This document shows, one piece after another, positions 7,059 through 15,309 of a DNA stretch of 19,808 nt (the stretch's first letter is position 1; each line of letters starts with the position of its first letter). Below the pieces are notes generated by a model. The model did no database searches. It was not told the origin of the DNA and worked only from the letters and a program-made list of their open reading frames with translations. The position numbers and the translations under genes were made by a program. Origin of the DNA: Halieaceae bacterium (lineage in GTDB: Bacteria > Pseudomonadota > Gammaproteobacteria > Pseudomonadales > Halieaceae); assembly GCA_009886815.1 (NCBI GenBank), contig QXYP01000065.1:1-19808 (forward strand), in the 5' to 3' direction.

Positions 7059-8768
7059 ATGCGTGCCAGCCAGTTTTTGTTATCCACCTTGAAAGAAACA
7101 CCCGCCGACGCTGAGGTGATCAGCCATCAGCTTATGCTGCGAGCTGGTCTCATACGTCGAGTAGCCGCGGGAATTTATAACTGGATGCCGTTAGGGCTGC
7201 GGGTCGTTCGCCGTGTTGAGCAAGTTGTCAGGGAAGAAATGTGCCGTGCCGGCGCCTTGGAAATCAGCATGCCCGTGGTTCAACCCGCGGAGCTTTGGTT
7301 TGAGTCGGGTCGCTGGGAGCAATACGGCCCGGAGCTGGCACGACTTCACGATCGACACGGTCGCGATTTTTGTCTTGGACCCACCCATGAAGAAATCATT
7401 ACATCACTGGGCCGAAACGAAATTAAAAGTTACAAGCAATTACCCTTGAATTTCTTTCAAATTCAAACCAAGTTTCGCGACGAAATTCGACCCCGTTTTG
7501 GCGTGATGCGATCACGGGAATTCATCATGAAAGACGCTTACTCTTTTCACGTCGATCAGGCGTCTCTGGAAGCCACCTATTGGCGTATGCACGAGGCCTA
7601 CACGGCTATTTTTACCCGGCTTGGTTTAAATTTTCGATCGGTGGAGGCCGATACGGGCTCCATAGGTGGCAGTCACTCCCATGAATTTCATGTGCTCGCA
7701 GATTCCGGGGAAGATGCCATCGCCTTTTCAGACGTTAGCGACTACGCGGCTAATGTCGAGCTGGCACCTGCGCTGGCACCACCAGATTCCACAACAGAAA
7801 TTAGCGAATCGACACAATTTGCGACCCCAGGGGTCAAAACTATTGATGACCTCGTCAAGCAAGCCGGTTTCACCATTGCAGAGACGGTTAAAACCTTATT
7901 CGTAAAGAGCGAAGATGACGATATCGTTGCTTTAGTACTGCGTGGCGATCATCGCCTTAACGCCCTCAAAGCAGAAAAAATTCCCGGCATAGCTTCACCG
8001 CTGGAAATGGCAGATGAAGCCCGGGTCTTGGCGGTCACTGGCGCCGGATTTGGCTCCTTAGGCCCGGTTGGCCTAGATGTGCGCATCGTGGTTGATGCGA
8101 GCGCTGCGGCGCTCAACAGCTTTGTCTGCGGCGCGAACAAGGATGGCTTCCACCTCAAGGGGGTTAACTGGGCTAGGGATGTACCTCGCCTAGAAACAGC
8201 AGATATACGGGAGGTCATTGCCGGGGACGCCAGTCCTTGTGGCCAAGGATCCCTGGAAATTCGTCGCGGCATCGAAGTGGGACATATTTTTCAGCTAGGC
8301 ACTAAATACAGCGAAGCGATGAAGGCTGTCGTCCTGAACGAAGAAGGGAAGTCAGTGCCCATGGCAATGGGATGTTACGGCATAGGCGTAACCCGGATTG
8401 TGGCCGCGGCCATTGAGCAAAATCACGATGCACAGGGCATTATTTGGCCCGAGGCGATGGCACCCTTTGAGGTGGCTTTAGTGCCGCTGAATATGGACAA
8501 GTCAGAAGCGGTGGCAGCAGCGACTGAGACACTCTACGAACAGCTTATTGGCAAGGGTGTGGAAGTTTTCATGGATGATCGTAAAGAGCGACCGGGGGTA
8601 AAATTCGCTCAAATGGAGCTCATCGGCATACCCGTCCGTGTCACCTTGGGCGATAGATCTCTGGCAGAGGGCAATATCGAACTGCAGGCGCGCACCAGCG
8701 ATCAAAAACAATTGATTCCAGTCTCAGAGGCTGCCAATGCCATCATCGCCATGATTCGCGGTGCTTAG
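7059..8768 (+). CDS. proS: Prolyl-tRNA synthetase, bacterial type with editing domain
   Basis: ProRS attaches proline to tRNA-Pro; the bacterial form also hydrolyses mischarged Ala-tRNA-Pro. The 569-residue product (E. coli 572) begins with the family start MRASQFLL. It has the class II core with PTHEE and [17 protein letters not shown] (motif 2 region). The INS/YbaK-like editing domain is inserted at about 225-405 and includes GDHRLN and the Lys-containing segment after it. Motif 3 ([10 protein letters not shown]) follows, and then the C-terminal anticodon-binding domain (about 470-569, with [11 protein letters not shown]). A GGAG ribosome site lies 10 bases upstream of the ATG. Its stop overlaps the start of the downstream transglycosylase by 8 bases. 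Confidence 0.98.
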   Translation: MRASQFLLSTLKETPADAEVISHQLMLRAGLIRRVAAGIYNWMPLGLRVVRRVEQVVREEMCRAGALEISMPVVQPAELWFESGRWEQYGPELARLHDRHGRDFCLGPTHEEIITSLGRNEIKSYKQLPLNFFQIQTKFRDEIRPRFGVMRSREFIMKDAYSFHVDQASLEATYWRMHEAYTAIFTRLGLNFRSVEADTGSIGGSHSHEFHVLADSGEDAIAFSDVSDYAANVELAPALAPPDSTTEISESTQFATPGVKTIDDLVKQAGFTIAETVKTLFVKSEDDDIVALVLRGDHRLNALKAEKIPGIASPLEMADEARVLAVTGAGFGSLGPVGLDVRIVVDASAAALNSFVCGANKDGFHLKGVNWARDVPRLETADIREVIAGDASPCGQGSLEIRRGIEVGHIFQLGTKYSEAMKAVVLNEEGKSVPMAMGCYGIGVTRIVAAAIEQNHDAQGIIWPEAMAPFEVALVPLNMDKSEAVAAATETLYEQLIGKGVEVFMDDRKERPGVKFAQMELIGIPVRVTLGDRSLAEGNIELQARTSDQKQLIPVSEAANAIIAMIRGA

Positions 8769-9348
8769 TGTCGCGAGGGCAGGTTTAGTTCTATGCCTGT
8801 GGGGCTGTGCAGCCACCTCTGCAGCTGACACCAATGACACCGAAAGGGCCGCCATGCAGGCCTTTCTCGAGCAATCCATTGCCAGTGCTACCAGCTTCGA
8901 GGATCGATTTGACGCCGAGGTTTGGCTGCTGGATATGCAGGCCCGCTTAACGCCCTTCATGGAAGACCCCGAAGAGCGCGTGCAGTTTTTGACCCTGTTA
9001 CACCGCGAGGCGCTTGCAGCTGAATTGCCTCCCGAATTGGTGCTAGCGCTCATTGAAGTTGAAAGCCACTTTGATCAGTTTGCTGTGTCGAGAGTTGGCG
9101 CCCAGGGCTACATGCAAGTCATGCCTTTTTGGAAGGAAGAGATTGGCAGGCCCGAAAACAACCTAACGTGCAGTGACACTAATCTGCGCTATGGCTGCAG
9201 AATTCTTCAATTTTACTGGCAGCGAGAATCGGGGGACTTGCATCGAGCGCTGGCAGCTTATAACGGCTCACTGGGTAGCCGCACTTACAGCGATAAAGTG
9301 TATCGCGCCTGGCAAAGCCGCTGGCGCATCGCACCACTCGACTGGTAG
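8761..9348 (+). CDS. Exported lytic transglycosylase, SLT domain
   Basis: This is a predicted peptidoglycan-cleaving enzyme of the Slt/MltC/MltE fold (lysozyme-like, GH23 type), 195 residues. It has a signal peptide (hydrophobic about 8-20) with a likely cut near Ala21-Ala22 (ATSA-AD). A Cys at 16 in LWGC is a poor lipobox. The catalytic Glu is Glu101 in IEVESHFD, followed by [10 protein letters not shown] (113-122) and the C-terminal AAYNGS motif (165-170). It is short, with only a small helical N-terminal part before the SLT domain. The GTG at 8761 is the only start before an upstream in-frame TGA. It overlaps the proS stop (GTGCTTAG) and has a poor ribosome site, so it probably relies on coupling to proS. 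It cannot be matched to a named Mlt enzyme with certainty. Confidence 0.9.
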   Translation: MLSVARAGLVLCLWGCAATSAADTNDTERAAMQAFLEQSIASATSFEDRFDAEVWLLDMQARLTPFMEDPEERVQFLTLLHREALAAELPPELVLALIEVESHFDQFAVSRVGAQGYMQVMPFWKEEIGRPENNLTCSDTNLRYGCRILQFYWQRESGDLHRALAAYNGSLGSRTYSDKVYRAWQSRWRIAPLDW

Positions 9349-9369
9349 TTTATCTGCAGCCATAAATAA

Positions 9370-9389
9370 CGACGATGCTTTTATCGTCG
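9370..9389. promoter_or_regulatory. Perfect 7-bp dyad upstream of the luxR-type gene
   Basis: CGACGAT (9370-9376) and ATCGTCG (9383-9389) flank a 6-base GCTTTT spacer, 34 bases before the regulator's ATG and 21 bases after the transglycosylase stop. No T-run follows, so it is a weak terminator candidate. The 20-base dyad span is the size expected for an operator of a dimeric HTH regulator, making self-control by the LuxR-type protein a reasonable guess. Confidence 0.4.
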
Positions 9390-9423
9390 CCAACAGGCAT
9401 CCAAAACGAAGGAATGGCTCACC

Positions 9424-10263
9424 ATGGTCGACCTACAGGCATTTACTCGCTGGAATTCTGATCTCGCTAAAACCGTGGGTGCCATCGGTGGGGATACATT
9501 TTTCAATCAGTTATTCTCGGCTCTCGCTGATCAGGTTGCCCACATCTATCCTCAGATTTGGCTATACCACCGCGACCTCCCACCCAGAATTCTTTATCAC
9601 GAGATACCAGCCCATGCCGTCGAGTTACAAATAGACCGCTACCTGGAAGGGCCCTACAGAGAAGACCCGTTCTATCAAATTTCGATGAACAGCCCGCGCA
9701 GCAGCATCTACAAGCTGGGTCGCCTCACAGGCAATACCTTTGAAGACAGCGGCTACTACCGCGATTACTACGGTGACACCAAAACCTGTGATGAGATTAT
9801 TTTTCTCACGCGTCTGGATGACGGCAGCGTCGTAAACTTTTGCATTATGCGCAACGCCAGTGACGCTCCCTTCAACGATGAAGAATACGATCTGCTTTAT
9901 AGCGTGTCTGAAATTGTGGCGTCGCTTATTCAGTCACACTGCCATCGGGACGATTTTGCAACCACCAACCTATTGCAGCCTGGTCTCGATGCCCAAATAG
10001 ACCTCGCGTTTAAAACTTTCGGCAGCGACTTCGTGAGCCCCAGGGAACGCGAGGTCCTAGAACTCATGCTTAGGGGCTACGGCGCAGACACCTCCGCCGA
10101 GCGGCTATTAATCTCCCTCGAGACGGTACGGCGACACCGAAAAGCGCTTTATAAGAAGCTGGATGTGTCCTGCCAGGCCGATCTATTTGCACTTTTCATC
10201 AACACGATGCCCTATATCGGCAGTGCCCAGGGCGGTGACCCTTTGTCTGTTTACATGAAATAG
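9424..10263 (+). CDS. LuxR-type transcriptional regulator with a sensory N-terminal domain
   Basis: This is a predicted DNA-binding regulator of 279 residues. The C-terminal part (about 204-262) is a LuxR/GerE helix-turn-helix: it opens with SPREREVLELM, has recognition-helix residues SLETVRRHRKAL and ends KKLDVSCQADLFALF. The N-terminal about 190 residues look like a GAF/autoinducer-binding-like sensory domain, with the aromatic-rich motif EGPYREDPFY at 75-84 and GYYRDYYG at 110-117. I cannot name a ligand, and no luxI-like gene is in the window. There is no receiver Asp pattern, so it is not a standard two-component regulator. AAGGA lies 10 bases before the ATG. It stands just upstream of the gamma-glutamyl-amine ligase gene, a likely target. 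Confidence 0.88.
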   Translation: MVDLQAFTRWNSDLAKTVGAIGGDTFFNQLFSALADQVAHIYPQIWLYHRDLPPRILYHEIPAHAVELQIDRYLEGPYREDPFYQISMNSPRSSIYKLGRLTGNTFEDSGYYRDYYGDTKTCDEIIFLTRLDDGSVVNFCIMRNASDAPFNDEEYDLLYSVSEIVASLIQSHCHRDDFATTNLLQPGLDAQIDLAFKTFGSDFVSPREREVLELMLRGYGADTSAERLLISLETVRRHRKALYKKLDVSCQADLFALFINTMPYIGSAQGGDPLSVYMK

Positions 10264-10291
10264 ACCGCAAATCTTTGAACTAGCTCACAAA

Positions 10292-10323
10292 AATGCCCCT
10301 GCCACTGCCCTTTTTGGGGCATT
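10292..10323. repeat. 8-bp inverted repeat between the luxR-type gene and the ligase gene
   Basis: AATGCCCC (10292-10299) and GGGGCATT (10316-10323) are perfect complements around a 16-base loop, starting 29 bases after the regulator's stop. No U-run follows on either strand, so termination is uncertain. It sits about 10 bases upstream of the predicted -35 of the ligase gene, so it may equally be an upstream regulator site. Confidence 0.4.
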
Positions 10324-10333
10324 GCTTGCCCCC

Positions 10334-10362
10334 TTGTCAGCGCTCAAACTTTCACCTTTACA
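10334..10362 (+). promoter_or_regulatory. Candidate sigma-70 promoter for the ligase gene
   Basis: TTGTCA (10334-10339), a 17-base spacer and TTTACA (10357-10362) form a plausible -35/-10 pair. Transcription would begin about 10369-10370, only a few bases before the first GTG (10372) and about 11 bases before the second (10381). The mRNA would be almost leaderless, which fits the lack of a clear ribosome site there. Confidence 0.4.
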
Positions 10363-10371
10363 CATTCAGCG

Positions 10372-11724
10372 GTGATTCCCGTGCAACGCGAAGTTGACTT
10401 GTTCCTAAAGGCCTACCCCTCTGTTGAGATGATTGAAGCACTCATTACCGACTGTAATGGTGTCGCAAGAGGTAAGTGGATTCCTCGTGGAAAAATACAA
10501 TCTGTCTTGGATGACGGCTTAAAACTTCCCAAGTCTGCTTTAGGTTTGGACATTTGGGGACGAGATATTCCGGAGCTGGCCCATGCCAATGGCGATATTG
10601 ACGGCTATTGCATCGCCGTGGAGGACTCTCTAAAGCCGGTGCTGACCCCTAGAGGCACAGACCAAGGGCAGTTGATCATGACCATGGTCGATGAAAATAA
10701 GGCCCCTTACATGGGTGATCCTAGGCAAATTCTCGCCAAAGTTCTTGCAGGGTTTACCGAGCGTAACCTGAAGCCCTGCATGGCGGCAGAGCTGGAGTTC
10801 TACCTGCTTCCCGATCCCGGCCGTGACAAACCACTCCGAAATGCCCTCGATAGCCTAGATACTTTGGGCGGCAACTTGTATGCACTCAATGAACTCGATC
10901 ACCACAGTGAAATGTTGGACCTCCTGCGAGAAACTTTTAAAACACAGGATCTCCCCTACGAGGGCATTATCAAAGAATCTGCGCCAGCTCAGTTTGAAAT
11001 CAATATGGCGCACAGCGACGACGTGATGCTGATGGCCGATCAAATCATTCGAATGCAACGCTGCATTCGCAGAGTCGCCAGCCAATGTAATTTGATCGCC
11101 AGTTTTATGCCCAAGCCCCTAGATAATGAAGCGGGAAATGGTATGCACATTCACTGCAGCGTATTGGAGGAACGCGGGCTCAATATCTTTAATGACGGCA
11201 ACGATGAAGGCAGCCCCCTACTGAAACAGGCAATCGCAGGATGTTTAGAATTGATGCCAGACGCCATGCTCATTTTTGCACCCAGCTTCAACGCCTACCG
11301 GCGCTTTCAAGCGGGCAATCATGCCCCTACCGTCCCAACCTGGGGTTATGACAATCGCACCACGGCACTGCGCGTTCCCTCAGGCCCACAAACGGCTTTG
11401 CGTATCGAACACCGAGTTGCCGGTGCCGATGCCAACCCCTATTTAGTCATGGCCGTAATGCTCGCGGGCATTCTTCACGGGCTGGAAAATAAAATGGAAC
11501 CTCCCGCTGCGATTGAGGGTAACGCCTGGGACATGAAGCACGACACACCGGATCTGCCCTGCTTGATGAACGTCGCGGTGGAAAAATTCCTCAACTCAGC
11601 GCTGATTGAAAAGTACCTAAGCGCAGAGTTTCAATTGCTCTATGGCAAAACCAAAGAGCAAGAACTGAATGAGTTTCAGCGCCGCGTGACCGATTTTGAA
11701 ATTGACAGTTATCTACGAGGTTAA
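10372..11724 (+). CDS. Glutamine-synthetase-like gamma-glutamyl-amine ligase (PuuA-like)
   Basis: This is an ATP-dependent ligase of the GlnA fold, 450 residues, most like gamma-glutamylputrescine synthetases. These join glutamate to an amine as the first step of amine use. The N-terminal beta-grasp domain (about 15-110) carries ITDCNGVARGKWIP. Metal and active-site residues are visible: Glu140 and Glu142 (AAELEFYLL), Glu202 and Glu209, His259 in GNGMHIH, Arg334 in NRTTALRVP, and Glu346/Arg348 in RIEHRVAGADANPYL. The last motif is typical of PuuA-like enzymes rather than true GlnA, and the GlnA adenylylation Tyr loop is not evident. The start is GTG 10372 or GTG 10381; both lack a good ribosome site. 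No other Puu-pathway gene (oxidase, dehydrogenase, hydrolase) is in the window. The amine substrate is unknown; ethanolamine or other amines are possible. Confidence 0.9.
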   Translation: MIPVQREVDLFLKAYPSVEMIEALITDCNGVARGKWIPRGKIQSVLDDGLKLPKSALGLDIWGRDIPELAHANGDIDGYCIAVEDSLKPVLTPRGTDQGQLIMTMVDENKAPYMGDPRQILAKVLAGFTERNLKPCMAAELEFYLLPDPGRDKPLRNALDSLDTLGGNLYALNELDHHSEMLDLLRETFKTQDLPYEGIIKESAPAQFEINMAHSDDVMLMADQIIRMQRCIRRVASQCNLIASFMPKPLDNEAGNGMHIHCSVLEERGLNIFNDGNDEGSPLLKQAIAGCLELMPDAMLIFAPSFNAYRRFQAGNHAPTVPTWGYDNRTTALRVPSGPQTALRIEHRVAGADANPYLVMAVMLAGILHGLENKMEPPAAIEGNAWDMKHDTPDLPCLMNVAVEKFLNSALIEKYLSAEFQLLYGKTKEQELNEFQRRVTDFEIDSYLRG

Positions 11725-11756
11725 TGGTTGTGCTGATCCATACAGCGCTATTACCC

Positions 11757-11762
11757 TATAAT
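11757..11762 (+). promoter_or_regulatory. Consensus -10 element before the glutathione peroxidase gene
   Basis: A perfect TATAAT lies 33 bases after the ligase stop and 32 bases before the peroxidase ATG. The expected -35 position (about 11734-11739, TGATCC) is poor, so the promoter may be weak or need an activator. It implies that the peroxidase can be transcribed separately from the ligase. Confidence 0.5.
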
Positions 11763-11794
11763 TTAACATTCAATAATGCTGAGAGATTAACCCC

Positions 11795-12274
11795 ATGACG
11801 ACTGCTTACGACTTTCAAGCGAGCGCCGCGAATGGCGATACGGTCAACCTAGAAGATTATCGAGGTCGAGTTTTACTGATCGTGAATACCGCATCGAAAT
11901 GTGGTTTCACACCACAGTATGAGGGGCTTGAAACCCTACAAGCCCAGTATCACGACAAAGGGTTTGATGTTTTAGCATTCCCTTGCAATCAATTTGGTGG
12001 TCAGGAGCCGGGTAGCGAAGAAGAGATCGTGGAGTTTTGTACGACGCGATTCAGCTCAACCTTCCCTATTTTTGCGAAAATTGAAGTCAATGGTGCAGAC
12101 ACACATCCGCTTTACAGTTGGCTCAAGGGACAAGCCAAAGGCATCATGGGCACCGAGCGCATCAAATGGAATTTCACAAAGTTCCTTATTAATGCCGACG
12201 GTAAGGTGGCTAAGCGCTATGGCTCTCAAACCAAGCCCGCGGCCATTGCCAACGATATTGAAGCGTTGCTGTAG
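11795..12274 (+). CDS. Glutathione peroxidase family protein, Cys type
   Basis: This is a thioredoxin-fold peroxidase of 159 residues that reduces hydrogen peroxide and organic or lipid hydroperoxides in the cytoplasm; no signal peptide is seen. The peroxidatic Cys36 is in NTASKCGFTPQY. The other members of the catalytic tetrad are Gln70 in FPCNQFGGQEPGS and Trp125/Asn126 in IKWNFTKFLI. Cys82 sits before the TRFSSTFPIF segment, at the place of the resolving Cys of thioredoxin-dependent members. The enzyme is therefore more likely thioredoxin- than glutathione-driven, as for many non-animal members. The ribosome site is weak (GAGAG), with a TATAAT 32 bases upstream. The product resembles BtuE of E. 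coli in size and motifs. Confidence 0.95.
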   Translation: MTTAYDFQASAANGDTVNLEDYRGRVLLIVNTASKCGFTPQYEGLETLQAQYHDKGFDVLAFPCNQFGGQEPGSEEEIVEFCTTRFSSTFPIFAKIEVNGADTHPLYSWLKGQAKGIMGTERIKWNFTKFLINADGKVAKRYGSQTKPAAIANDIEALL

Positions 12275-12286
12275 GGTTTTACCCCT

Positions 12287-12313
12287 GGCGCCCTTCCATG
12301 CAGCATGGGCGCC
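12287..12313. terminator. GC-rich stem-loop between the peroxidase and CMD-family genes
   Basis: GGCGCCC (12287-12293) and GGGCGCC (12307-12313) form a perfect 7-bp stem 12 bases after the peroxidase stop; an alternative fold uses the inner pair CCATG/CATGG. Only TTAG follows, so a complete U-run is missing. It may reduce read-through into the next gene or protect the peroxidase mRNA end. Confidence 0.45.
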
Positions 12314-12345
12314 TTAGAGCCAATGCAAGCCGCAGGTAAACGACG

Positions 12346-12915
12346 GTGCGATTAAAAGAAGCGCGAATCAAACCCCTTGCCGATGAAATGATTGGTGATG
12401 AAATTCGCCATCAGCTGGGTGAACAATTCAAAGACCAGCCAGTTTTAAACGTCTTTAAAACACTGGGTAAGTCCTTGAAAGCCTATCGCCGATTCATGGC
12501 TTGGGGTGGCTACATTCTCTCGTCCAATAACGATCTCAATCCGCGAGATCGAGAGCTCATTATTCTTCGCACCGGGTACAACTGGCAGTCTGGCTATGAG
12601 TGGGCCCAGCACGCTCGCATAGGGCGTGCCTGCGGGCTTAGCGAAGAAGAGATTAGTCGCATCAAAATCGGCCCCGAGGCTCCCCAATGGAGTGATCGGG
12701 ATCGCGCACTACTCAATGCCACGGACGATCTCACCAGCAACGCCTTTATCAGTGACGGTAGTTGGGCCGCCCTGTCAGATTTTTCCGAAAAACAGCAAAT
12801 GGATATCGTCATGACGGTGGGCCAGTACACGCAGGTTTCGATGATGCTCAATAGCTTTGGAGTACAGCTAGACGCGGGTTATACATTGGATCCTGATTTA
12901 GACGGGCGTCAATAA
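12346..12915 (+). CDS. Carboxymuconolactone-decarboxylase-fold (AhpD-like) protein without CxxC
   Basis: This protein of 189 residues belongs to the CMD/AhpD-like helical fold. The core lies at about 45-130 and includes LNPRDRELIILRTGYNWQ and SGYEWAQHARIGRACGLSEEEI, with Glu85 and His89 in the family's active-site helix. AhpD-type members carry CxxC just before the His; here the positions are occupied by Gly, Tyr, Glu and neighbours, so a thiol peroxidase-reductase role is unlikely. The decarboxylase function of PcaC is also not implied; most such longer members have no assigned reaction. The GTG start at 12346 has AGG 9 bases upstream. It follows the peroxidase by 71 bases and ends 61 bases from the convergent prfC. 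Confidence 0.85.
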   Translation: MRLKEARIKPLADEMIGDEIRHQLGEQFKDQPVLNVFKTLGKSLKAYRRFMAWGGYILSSNNDLNPRDRELIILRTGYNWQSGYEWAQHARIGRACGLSEEEISRIKIGPEAPQWSDRDRALLNATDDLTSNAFISDGSWAALSDFSEKQQMDIVMTVGQYTQVSMMLNSFGVQLDAGYTLDPDLDGRQ

Positions 12916-12976
12916 ATCAGGTCAGAAAAGCTCTAAGCACCACAACCGCCAGGATCAAAAAACGGCCAACAGCTGA

Positions 12977-14566
12977 TCAGTGCTCTCGAGTTTCCCGAAA
13001 CTGGATATCAGGCCACCGCTCTTCCATCAGTGCAAGGTTGACTCGGGTCGGCGCCAGATACGTCAGGTAACCACCGCCATCTTCGGAAAGGTTATCCTCG
13101 GCCTTTTTGCGAAACTCTTCTAGCTTCCGCGGGTCTTCGGCTTCTATCCAGCGCGCGGTATACACGTTGATTGGCTCATAAAGCGCTTCAACTTTATATT
13201 CGTCCTTTAAACGATAAGCCACTACGTCAAACTGCAACTGGCCCACAGCACCGACCACCAGATCGGTAGACATGAGGGGAGAAAATACCTGCGTTGAGCC
13301 CTCCTCCGAAAGTTGCTGAAGACCTTTCTGTAGGGCTTTAAGCTTCATGGGGTCTTTGAGCCTAATACGCCTGAAAAGCTCCGGGGCGAAGTGGGGAATT
13401 CCCGTGTAGCGCAGCTCCTCTCCAAGGGTAAAGGTGTCCCCTATTTGAATAGTCCCATGGTTATGAAGACCAATAATGTCGCCAGACACAGCGTCATCGA
13501 CCAGAACCCGCTCACCCGCTTTAAAGGTCACTGCATCGGCAATTTTGACGTCTTTGGCTGCGCGAACGTGGCGCATTTTCATACCTTTAGCGTAGCGCCC
13601 AGAACAAATCCGGACGAAGGCAATTCGATCACGATGCTTAGGGTCCATATTGGCTTGAATTTTAAAGACAAATCCGGAAAAAGGTTCTTCACGGGCATCA
13701 ACAACGCGGGTTAGGGTTTCTCGGGGTAAGGGCTTAGGTGCCCACTCTACAAACTTGTCGAGCATCTCCCGGACACCAAAGTTTCCCAAGGCGGTCCCAA
13801 AAAACACAGGGGTCAACTGCCCCTGAAGAAACGCATCCTGATCAAAGGGGTGGCTCGCGCCTTTTACAAGCTCAATTTCATCACAAATTGACTCGTATTC
13901 ATCATCGAGCAGTGCTCTCGCCTCGGGTGAATCAAGTCCTTGGATTCTCGTATCGGGGGGCAGCAGCGCGTTGTGACCTGACTCAAAAATATGAATCACG
14001 TCCGCGTGCAAGTCATACACACCCTTAAAATGGCGCCCCATACCGATGGGCCAGTTTATAGGCGCTCCGGCAATACCCAGCACGGCTTCTATTTCATCCA
14101 GCAGCTCAATAGGGTCACGAATGTCTCTATCCATCTTATTAACAAAAGATACGATGGGCGTATCTCTTAAACGACAGACATTCATAAGCTTAATGGTGCG
14201 ATCCTCGACCCCTTTAGCGCCATCAATCACCATCAGCGCTGAATCGACCGCGGTCAGCGTTCTATAGGTATCCTCGGAAAAGTCTTCGTGGCCCGGGGTG
14301 TCGAGAAGATTAACCGTCCGATCTCGATAGGGAAATTGCATCACTGAGGAAGTGACCGAAATACCGCGCTCCTGTTCCAAGCTCATCCAATCAGATGTGG
14401 CATGAGGTCCCCGCTTGCCCTTGACCGAGCCCGCTACCTGAATGGCATTGCCCAGCAGTAACAGCTTTTCGGTAATGGTCGTTTTACCCGCATCTGGGTG
14501 GGAGATAATGGCAAAGGTACGCCGAGCTTCAATATCGCGTTTCAAATCTGCGGCGGTTTCGGACAT
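12977..14566 (-). CDS. prfC: Peptide chain release factor 3
   Basis: RF3 is a translational GTPase that removes RF1 or RF2 from the ribosome after termination. The product has 529 residues, the same length as E. coli RF3. G1 is SHPDAGKTT (22-30). The switch I region includes [21 protein letters not shown]3 is DTPGHEDF (89-96) and G4 NKMD (143-146). Domains II and III follow, ending in a segment [14 protein letters not shown] near-consensus AGGAGG ribosome site lies 8 bases before the ATG at 14566, stronger than at most genes here. It is transcribed toward, and converges with, the CMD-family gene. The 119 bases between lipB and prfC could hold its promoter, but I see no clear hexamer pair. Confidence 0.98.
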   Translation of the reverse strand: MSETAADLKRDIEARRTFAIISHPDAGKTTITEKLLLLGNAIQVAGSVKGKRGPHATSDWMSLEQERGISVTSSVMQFPYRDRTVNLLDTPGHEDFSEDTYRTLTAVDSALMVIDGAKGVEDRTIKLMNVCRLRDTPIVSFVNKMDRDIRDPIELLDEIEAVLGIAGAPINWPIGMGRHFKGVYDLHADVIHIFESGHNALLPPDTRIQGLDSPEARALLDDEYESICDEIELVKGASHPFDQDAFLQGQLTPVFFGTALGNFGVREMLDKFVEWAPKPLPRETLTRVVDAREEPFSGFVFKIQANMDPKHRDRIAFVRICSGRYAKGMKMRHVRAAKDVKIADAVTFKAGERVLVDDAVSGDIIGLHNHGTIQIGDTFTLGEELRYTGIPHFAPELFRRIRLKDPMKLKALQKGLQQLSEEGSTQVFSPLMSTDLVVGAVGQLQFDVVAYRLKDEYKVEALYEPINVYTARWIEAEDPRKLEEFRKKAEDNLSEDGGGYLTYLAPTRVNLALMEERWPDIQFRETREH

Positions 14567-14685
14567 GTTGGTTCCTCCTGAAGCGCGGGATTATGCCAGT
14601 GCCAATGCGCACCCGCCATGACGACGGTGATGAAAACAGGACAAAGGGGTGAAATACCCATAATCTCCGTGAAAAACCAGCAAAC

Positions 14686-15306
14686 TCAGCTGACGGGGCG
14701 GGTAAACTCATGTTCCAGGCTATCGAGCAACGCATGACCAATAGCCTCTTTGTCCACGGCCTCGTGGCCCAGCAAAGACGCCATGGAAATCACCTCAAGC
14801 CCCACGTGACCACAAGGGTTTATTCGGCGAAAAGGCTCAAGATCCATATCGACGTTCAACGCGACACCATGGTAGCTGCAACCCCGGGACACCTTGAGCC
14901 CCAGTGCCGCAATTTTTTTCCCGTCTACGTAAACCCCCGGCGCCTTGGGATCGGCTAACCCCCGAATACCATATTGCGCCAGCAAGGAGATTACAGCGCG
15001 CTCGATAGCCGTCACCAAACCTCTTACGGTGAGACTTCCCCGTCGGATATCAAGCAACACGTACACCACCCACTGACCCGGCCCGTGATAAGTGACCTGC
15101 CCCCCCCGATCAATTTTCACAACGGGGATATTTCCGGGGGCCAATAAGTGCGACGACTTTCCTGCCACACCCTGGGTAAATACGGAGGGATGCTCAAGCA
15201 ACCAAAGCTCATCGGGGGTATTCCCCTGTCGGCTTTGAGTAAAAGTCTTCATGGCTGAAAACGTTTCGTTGTAATCAACCAGCCCTAAAAGGCGTCGCGT
15301 AATCAC
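14686..15306 (-). CDS. lipB: Octanoyl-ACP:protein octanoyltransferase
   Basis: LipB transfers octanoyl groups from acyl carrier protein to the lipoyl domains of 2-oxoacid dehydrogenases and the glycine cleavage H protein. The 206-residue product has the substrate-binding RGGQVTYHGPGQ (67-78), the catalytic Lys131 in GKKIAALG, RGCSYHGVALNV, and the catalytic Cys165 in RINPCGHVGLE. E. coli LipB has Lys135 and Cys169. The GTG at 15306 is 3 bases after the ybeD stop with GGTGA upstream. The gene lipA, which inserts sulfur into the octanoyl chain and often follows lipB, is not present here. Confidence 0.97.
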   Translation of the reverse strand: MITRRLLGLVDYNETFSAMKTFTQSRQGNTPDELWLLEHPSVFTQGVAGKSSHLLAPGNIPVVKIDRGGQVTYHGPGQWVVYVLLDIRRGSLTVRGLVTAIERAVISLLAQYGIRGLADPKAPGVYVDGKKIAALGLKVSRGCSYHGVALNVDMDLEPFRRINPCGHVGLEVISMASLLGHEAVDKEAIGHALLDSLEHEFTRPVS

Positions 15307-15309
15307 GGC

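Noticed and set aside
8761..8826. Lipoprotein signal in the proS-linked transglycosylase (LWGC)
   Set aside because: Trp at the second lipobox position is atypical, and a standard signal-peptidase I site (ATSA-AD) follows closely.
9424..10263. Quorum-sensing receptor with a partner synthase
   Set aside because: No luxI-like gene is in the window and the N-terminal domain lacks a recognisable acyl-homoserine-lactone signature by eye.
12916..12976. Run of six T on the minus strand just after prfC, considered as an intrinsic terminator
   Set aside because: The preceding bases form no stem longer than a few pairs; only the short palindromes TGATCA and CAGCTG are present.
14589..14605. Sigma-54-like TTGGCAC on the minus strand upstream of prfC
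   Set aside because: The matching -12 TTGC element at the required distance is missing (CATAAT region instead), so it does not meet the consensus.
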